In this document: positions 57,601-64,000 of the stretch, one piece after another
Position numbering within the stretch: the stretch's first letter is position 1
Layout: each line of letters opens with the position of its first letter
Assembly: GCF_001540865.1 (NCBI RefSeq)
Contig: NC_033627.1
Location: 4,948,034-5,012,033 of the forward strand
Length of the DNA stretch: 64,000 nucleotides
Direction: 5' to 3'
DNA from: Ananas comosus
Taxonomy: Eukaryota > Streptophyta > Magnoliopsida > Poales > Bromeliaceae
The notes under the pieces: generated by a model
Told to the model about the DNA's origin: nothing
The model's input: only the letters and a program-made list of their open reading frames with translations
Databases searched by the model: none
Translations under genes and position numbers: made by a program

Positions 57601-59192
57601 AATTATTTCATAAGTAAAATCTATTATCTTATCAAATCATAAATAGTAAGACTTTATAAGAAGTAAAAATTAAACTCCTTACTTACCAATCATACGAACA
57701 AACTTTTATATAAAATAAGTTATTCCTAGATAATTTGTTCTAACATCTAAACAGGGTCTTACTATCCTATAATACCATCTAAGCAAAAGCTGTACTCTTT
57801 TTTCACAATCACGTTAGAAAATCTTTATACCAAATAAATTATTATTGCATAACTTATTTTGAGTCTAAATTATTGGCTTAAATGGGCCAAAATCTTGTTT
57901 TGTGGCGGGAGACCAGGTTGGGCCGAATCATATTCGAAATGGCATGAGGCTGGATAGGCCGAGTCATGTTCGAATTTGCGTGAGACCGGATGGGCCGATT
58001 TACGATTAAAACTCGTGGGCATTATATCTGTACGCTTTAAATAAATTGATTGCGTATTTCTAACAACTCGAGCTTTTATGATTAATAATTAACTCCAACG
58101 ATCCGACACAAATAGGGCCTAAATACGAGGTATGCAGTAATACGTATGCATCAGGTACAGGCAATAATTTCTTGGTACACAATCCCCCAATCTCTGGCAA
58201 TAGTTGGCAATAAACTAGTCCTAAGATAGTGTGCTGGAACACAACTTACCAATAACATGTTGAAGGTTTAGCAAAAAGAGGACAACTCATATTTTCTATT
58301 TTTTTTACTTTATTCCTTGATATGAACTGGAGTGCCCTGTTTATTGCATTGATACATGGATTTTAGGAGAGAAGTGTTTAAACAATAACAAAATTGTTTA
58401 TAGAAAATGTGAAACTACTTGGAATTTTTGGGAACATATGGGAGCTTCGAAGGTGTGAAATTTGATTTGAAATTCAAACTCCGATCAGAATTTTATTTTT
58501 TGAAATTTGAAATCAAAATATGAAATTAAACTTGAAATTCAAATTCAAAATCTAAGTTTTAATTTGAAATTAAATTCAATATCTAAATTTGAATTCAGAG
58601 ATGAATTTGAAATCTAAATTTGAATTCAAAATTGCATCAAAATCTAAATTTGAATTTGGAAATTCAAATGCAAAATCTGAATTTGAATTTAAAGTTCAAA
58701 TCCAAAATCAAAATTTTTAATTTAAACTTCGAATCCAAAATTAAAATTTGAATTCTAATCTGAATTTGGAATATAAACTGAATGCAAAATATAATTTATA
58801 TTTAAAATTTTAGTTTAAAAACTAACTAAATCTAAATTTATAAATTAATAGTTTGGAAATGATCATAAGCACTATTTACTGTGCTCATCCCCTTCCATGT
58901 TAATAAAATTCTCTTTCGGAGAGAATTCTATTCCTTTGGAAATAAAATATTCCTAACCAAATTACTAAGTACATTATGCACACACCACTGTCATCCTACT
59001 GTCATATGTGATGGATTCCCAGTAATCCAGTACACATAGCGCGAACCAGATAAACCCTAGTAGTTACCTACCTATACTATAATATATGCATGTTACAATG
59101 ACGAAATAATAATACTGTACGGTTAAATGTTACATCTTTAAATTTGGAGAGGCATTTAAAGTAGGATGGGCAAAGTGAAAAGGAAAATATAT
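57601..59192. other. AT-rich intergenic region
   Basis: Degenerate AATTTGAATTC-type low complexity at 58440-58860. GCGCGAACCAGATAAACCCT near 59040 looks like one end of a MITE whose partner I could not place. No gene. Confidence 0.5.
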
Positions 59193-59644
59193 TGTGACTC
59201 CCCAATAGTCCCACATCGGATGGGAATGGGATTATCATTGGGTTTATAAGAGACTTAGACACTAGTAGTAATAACTGGGCTTAAGCATTTTGGGCCGGTT
59301 GTTGGGCCCAACGAGTTATTGTTGCTAGTGAGCTGGGTCGTTACATTTGGTATCAGAGTCGGTTCACCAGTTGGACATGTGTGGCGAGTCTCGGCTGAGC
59401 CAGGTCTCGATCTCGAGCTAGCGAGACGAGTCTCACATCGCCTGGTGATCTTGGGCTGTGTGTGTGATTGGACTGACGAGGACGTCAGGGCCTTAACAGG
59501 GGGAGTCTGTGACACCCCAATAGTCCCACATCGGATCAGAATTTATAAGAGACTTAGACACTAGTAATAATAACCGGGCTTAAGCAATTTGGGCCGGTTG
59601 TTGGGCCCAACGAGTTATTGTTGCTAGTGGGCTGGGTCGTTACA
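59193..59644 (+). mobile_element. Complete TRIM retrotransposon (452 bp)
   Basis: 5' LTR 59193-59345 (TGTGACTCCCC...GGTCGTTACA), then PBS TGGTATCAGAG (59348-59358), matching the 3' end of initiator tRNA-Met. A short non-coding core ends in the purine-rich AACAGGGGGAG, followed by 3' LTR 59508-59644 (TGTGACACCCC...GTTACA), which lacks about 16 bp present in the 5' LTR. Perfect TATAT duplications at 59188-59192 and 59645-59649, though in TA-rich flanks. No ORF; mobilised only in trans. Confidence 0.92.
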
Positions 59645-59711
59645 TATATATAAGAAAATTTTCCGCATTTTACACTTATATCTTTACCCAAATCTTTCTT
59701 GAAAACACAAA

Positions 59712-60079
59712 GGGTAAATTTCAATTTACTCTATTGTGATTTAACACATTTTCACTTTGCCACCTTGTACAGGTTAAAAAGTTGCACTTAACTATCCTAT
59801 GGTTTAATATATTTTTACTTCGCCACCGTGGTTTAAAAAAGTTACACTTAACTATCCGATGATTTTATTTATTTATTTTTCAATGTAAAGACCTATTGTT
59901 AAATAGAGTACTACCCTATGATTTTCGAAAAATTTTATTTTACAATTCTATTTGATGATAAGATTTTTCAGTGAAATAAAAATAAAACCACAAGATAGTT
60001 TAGTACAATGTATTTTTTGAACCACATGGTGACAAAGTGAAAATGCCTAAAACACAGGATGACAAATTGAAGTTTGTCC
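59712..60079. mobile_element. Long-TIR MITE, relative of the 3627 element
   Basis: Left GGGTAAATTTCAATTTACTC and the inverse right arm (GGACAAACTTCAATTTGTCA), followed on both sides by CATTTTCACTTTG(C/T)CACC. No ORF. Confidence 0.65.
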
Positions 60080-60720
60080 AAAATTATAATTTTTCTTGTC
60101 TTTTTAAGGGGTTGTTTGATTGGATGTAACAATAATTAGAGTTTGACTTTGGTGCTTCCCGAAGTACCACTAATGTATCTAATTTTTCAACGCTTGAATC
60201 TAACTCTTTGATTATTTTCTAGTACTTTGATTAATATTATTTCTCTAGGGGACCACTAAATTCTAGGAATACTATATCATCCCAAGCCTACAATTCTCGA
60301 TCCAACGGCCAGAAAGTCAGAAACACTAATTCCTTTATACTCTTCCAAACGTATAGTTGCTCTACACTTACAATTGCAATATAGTTGAAATTGTATAGAA
60401 TTGAAAATGCGCGAGTTGTCGTTTGATTGAATACGATAGATAGAGCTGCAATTACAAGTATATATTTGATTGTATACAACTATCCAAATTGAGAACTAAA
60501 ATTTTAAATTTTATCACTTACATATAGCTTGTGAGATTATCTTGAATGAAGAAGAAAAAATAAATATTTTTTTTTATTTAAAGGGTGAATAGAGATTATT
60601 CCCTCCAATTATTGTAGTTGGAATTATGGCCAATTTAAACTTAATTATAACTATTTTGAACATTTTTTTTTTATTTAATTATAGTAGTTGAATTCAAATA
60701 TATCAAACGCAAAACACTAT
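60080..60720. other. Intergenic DNA, no gene seen
   Basis: Short inverted motifs around 60100-60260 and 60420-60720 (e.g. AATTATAGTAGTTG) hint at decayed MITEs. Nothing coding. Confidence 0.4.
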
Positions 60721-61530
60721 GGGTGTGTTTGGTTCGCTTCTTTTTCACCATAGAATCGGAATCGGAATGGGTGAATCCGTTTGTGGGTGTTTGGTACGCG
60801 GGAGTCCCATTCCGATTCCGATTCCCGAGTGAAATGGGAATGCCCCAATCACCCCTTTTTTCAATCCGGCCTTCTAGGCCGGATTGAAAGTTAAATCCGG
60901 ACGGAATGAATATTTATTCGGATTAAATTTATTTTTTCAACTTTTTAAATTAAAATATAAGTTAAATTTTAAAAATTAAATATATAATTTTAAATTTTAA
61001 TTTGAACTTAAATTAAAAATTAAAATTTAATCAAGTATTTTGAATCTAACTTATGAATTTGAATTTAAATTAAATTTTAATTTGTATGAAGTTTATTCAA
61101 ATTTTATTTCAAACTTAAATTAAATTTATGGATTCAAATTAAAATTTAAATTGTAATTTTAAATTTGAATTTGAATAAATAAAATTTTAGTTTCATATTT
61201 TGAATTATCCACTCAACTTCAAAGATTAATTTATTTTAAAAAAATAGATTTAAAAATTTGATATTATTTAAAAATTTTGATGTAAATTTTTAATATTTAA
61301 TTTTTAATTTGAATTTAAATTAATATATTATAAAGATAATGTTCGTATATTAATTTGATTACGTTTTTTATATCCACATAAGCCAAACACCAACAATAGG
61401 AATGATTTATTCCGATTCCGATTCAGGTGATGAACCAAACGGAATTAGGTAATGAGCCATTCCGATTCCGATTCCAGCTTATTTTGACTCCGATTGCGAT
61501 TCCAACTCCGACTTCGAACCAAACACGCCC
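60721..61530. mobile_element. PIF/Harbinger-like MITE with AT-repeat core
   Basis: TIRs GGGTGTGTTTGGTTCG and CGAACCAAACACGCCC, flanked by TAT at 60718-60720 and 61531-61533. Near both ends CCGATTCCGATTCC is repeated. The core (60950-61350) is degenerate AAATTTAAATT repeat. Confidence 0.78.
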
Positions 61531-62026
61531 TATATTTGAATCAACATATAGTTACAACTATATGCAGCCTAAGAGCTTCTAATTAGTACTTACTTCTAAA
61601 TTGACTAGCAGAGTGTGCCAAGAATTAGAAATAATTATTTTCATGCTATTCTAATTTAACCAATGCTAATCAAACTATTTTTCTGAAATTCAGCCATCTC
61701 ATTATGATTCTTAGAAAATTATTTTTATTATACTTTTCTCTGAAAATAAAAAAATATAATTGGCTAGATATAGATGATATGGTGCAACTGCTATATAGTC
61801 TATTTCGTCTTGCTAAGGACCATTTGGAAATTAATAGGCTTTAAACCTTTTTCTCAATTAACACTCCTTAGCTTTAATTTACTTTGGTTCTAATAATTCA
61901 ATCAATTTAAATTAAAGTTATTAAATTAATTAATAAATTTGTCAAATTTTATGAATTTATAGTCTTTTTTGGCAAATATAAACCACAGTTTGATAACATC
62001 ACCACTCTTATAAACTCGACTGCTAT
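61531..62026. other. Intergenic DNA, no gene seen
   Basis: AT-rich, no ORF, no repeat ends recognised. Confidence 0.45.
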
Positions 62027-62651
62027 TAGGGATACAAACGGATCTGGATTGGTGCAGTTCCCGTCCCAATCCCCCCGAATGGGCAGTAAACGCAAAAAAA
62101 TAAACGATTTCGGGTAGAAAATGAGGTGATTTTTATGATCCAAAACGAATTCGGGACAGAAAATGAAAAAAATTTTGACCCGCTCTGAATCCGCACCGCC
62201 ATAGTCCGCCCTGAATCCATCCCGAAAATTATTTATATTTTAAGAAAATACTCCTAAAAAATAATATATTCACAAAAAAATTTCAAAATACAAATAAGCT
62301 AACACTCTCATTTCTCATATATTTGATATTTTTGAATTTTACTTCAGATTGTGGTTGATATTTTTAATCTTTATAATTGATGTTGTTAATTAGTATATAT
62401 ATTACTTCGTAATATTATTCACTATTATTAAAAAAACTTATTAATTTATATTTTACAAAATATTAATAATATTATAGTTTATAAAAAAAGTAATAGTTCA
62501 CGAGGCGGATTCGCGACGTCCGCGGGAGGAGGGTTATGAGGCAGCGCGAATTATGAGATATATTTTTTAATCCGTCATGGATTCGGAGCGAGAGATGCAA
62601 TGAAATTTGGAGAGTCAGGACGGTTCCAGATCTGCTATGTTTGCATCCCTA
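62027..62651. mobile_element. MITE-like element with TAGGGATRCAAAC ends
   Basis: The left end TAGGGATACAAACGGATCTG is mirrored by CAGATCTGCTATGTTTGCATC then CCTA. GAATCCGC/GCGGATTC motifs recur inside in both orientations. No clean target duplication; hAT-like ends are possible. Confidence 0.55.
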
Positions 62652-63503
62652 ATTATTCTGCTGAGAAGTAGTTGCAAGCGGCAACCGCGATCTTATCGGA
62701 ATTTAAGTACCGAGACATAATTATAGGCTGGGTGGCCCGCCGGACACACCTGATCCTTTAGCTTAATGGGTGGGCTTGGGCTTGACTTTCTTTGCACCTG
62801 ATTCTTATTTTAACTCGGCCCGTTTACCTGTCCATACTCCATAGTGATTCTTAAGTTAAAAGTAATTTTTAGTTGAGGGACTGTTTGATATCACTTTAAA
62901 ATTGTGAAAAAAAGGTTTTTGATGAAAAAAAAATTTTGGTGACAAGTGAGTTTTACGATTCTAGCATTCGGTTTGAATGTAGTGAAAATTAGTTTTCAGA
63001 TCACGCTTGTTTGGTTGGTCGAAAAAGTAGGTAAAATTTTTTTTTATTTTTTATTTCGTTTGTTTATTAATTTTTTATATCTTATTTTCTTTCATAATTG
63101 ACTTTGGCACCATTCCGGTAAAATCAATTACGATATTTTAGAAAATTGATTTTATGAGTGAATTTAATTTTCAACAAATCCAATAATAAAAGTATGTATT
63201 TATAGTCGAAAATAATTTCGCCTCACTCTAATAACAGTGAAACAAACAACTGAAGTGGAAGCACAATTAAATCTGAATAAATGGTTAGGAACCTAATTAA
63301 AACAATTTGAAACCTTCTTTTGAACTACTAAAATTAGGAACTTAATTGAAGAGCTTTAAAGACATCTTACCTAATTTACCTTTTATTTTTCTTTCTACCT
63401 TTGAACTAGGATTAATTCTAGCTCTTTGATTCGCGTATAATTTATTGCATTCACTTGGTTATCTATATGCGTGTGTACTACAAAATCTTGTATCCATCTA
63501 ATA
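62652..63503. other. Intergenic DNA, no gene seen
   Basis: No ORF. About 62875-63180 has weak inverted similarity with T- and A-runs like the 2483 MITE group. Confidence 0.4.
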
Positions 63504-64000
63504 TGTCACGACCCGCGACCACCCGCCAATTTGGCCGGGTCGCGGCGCCGCCGGCAGACCGCCGAACGGACAGAGTCTCCCCTGTACGTCCAAGGCGTCG
63601 CAATCAAAACAATACGAGAGGTTCCAAACAGGAACAGTATTCATTCACAGATTGCATAAGAAAGTATCAAAAACATAAACTACTAAGTTATTACAGCATT
63701 CAACTTAGATGCATTTTACAACATAATTTTTCTTTTACAATTAACCTCCCAATACAATCATAATCATTACAGATTCTTTTACAACTTAAACAAAAGTTTG
63801 TTCTTGTTTTTAAACCTCCCAAGCTAGACCACCAACTCGGGTACTGCTATCTCAGTCTCTGGGTAGGACGCTATCTGCAGATCTACGTCCTCGCCTTGCG
63901 CCGCCGCGCTGCACACGTGTGTACCTGTACCCCCAAAACAGCAACACGGGGGTGAGACTATTGTCCATAGTCCTCAGTGGGTTTAGCCACCCAAGAGAAC
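63504..64000 (+). mobile_element. 5' part of another long LTR (runs off window)
   Basis: Begins TGTCACGACCCGCGACCACC and contains, at 63950-63992, GGGGTGAGACTAT...ATAGTCCTCAGTGGG, the same stem-loop plus CCTCAGTGGG block as the other long LTRs, with a different stem sequence. The 3' end lies outside the window, so solo or full-length cannot be told. Confidence 0.7.

Noticed and set aside
63455..63763. 102-codon plus-strand frame near the window end
   Set aside because: Crosses the boundary of the LTR that starts at 63504; no domain.

Overview
This is plant nuclear DNA: AT-rich, dominated by transposons, with two convincing intact protein genes. A CC-NB-LRR immune receptor and a plant-type GPI-anchored beta-1,3-glucanase with a CBM43 domain show that it is a flowering plant. 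The Tat and Del/Tekay-like LTR elements, Helitrons and 'GTTTGGTT'-ended MITEs fit a monocot, but I cannot name the species. Single N bases at 5069, 14063, 32957 and 57407 mark assembly joins.

Layout. 1-7.4 kb: AT-rich repeats, MITEs, a Helitron 3' end, one short complete Helitron (3375-4275) and a decayed TRIM (5873-6279). 7383-20580: one old Tat-type Ty3/gypsy element with both LTRs, a stop-ridden gag, remnants of the integrase zinc-binding and C-terminal domains, no reverse transcriptase, and a decayed antisense ORF. It is interrupted by a pair of long Del/Tekay-like LTRs (11301-15658), and its 3' LTR carries a 5S-rRNA-derived Cassandra-like solo LTR. 20935-24706: a Helitron split by a solo LTR. 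24.8-29.2 kb: MITEs and AT-rich DNA. 29215-31965: the NLR gene (plus strand). 32579-33724: a third Helitron. 36179-40846: the glucanase gene (minus strand, four coding exons), with a probable 5'-UTR exon and promoter near 44.2-44.6 kb. 44.7-63.5 kb: MITEs, two further solo LTRs (48204-50028 and 54676-56892), an Au-type SINE, a well-preserved TRIM (59193-59644), and the start of another long LTR at 63504.

The two genes do not form a pathway: the NLR is an intracellular immune receptor, and the glucanase is a cell-surface callose-related protein. The most unusual material is in the long LTR family. Its members share a short stem-loop just before a CCTCAGTGG block, with stem sequence that changes on both sides between copies. 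They also share an array of palindromes (GTACCGGTAC, or GGGCGCCC in one copy) at a constant place about 150-200 bp from the LTR 3' end, in two cases expanded into perfect 30-36 bp palindromes. The glucanase is also odd: Ala replaces the expected catalytic nucleophile Glu.
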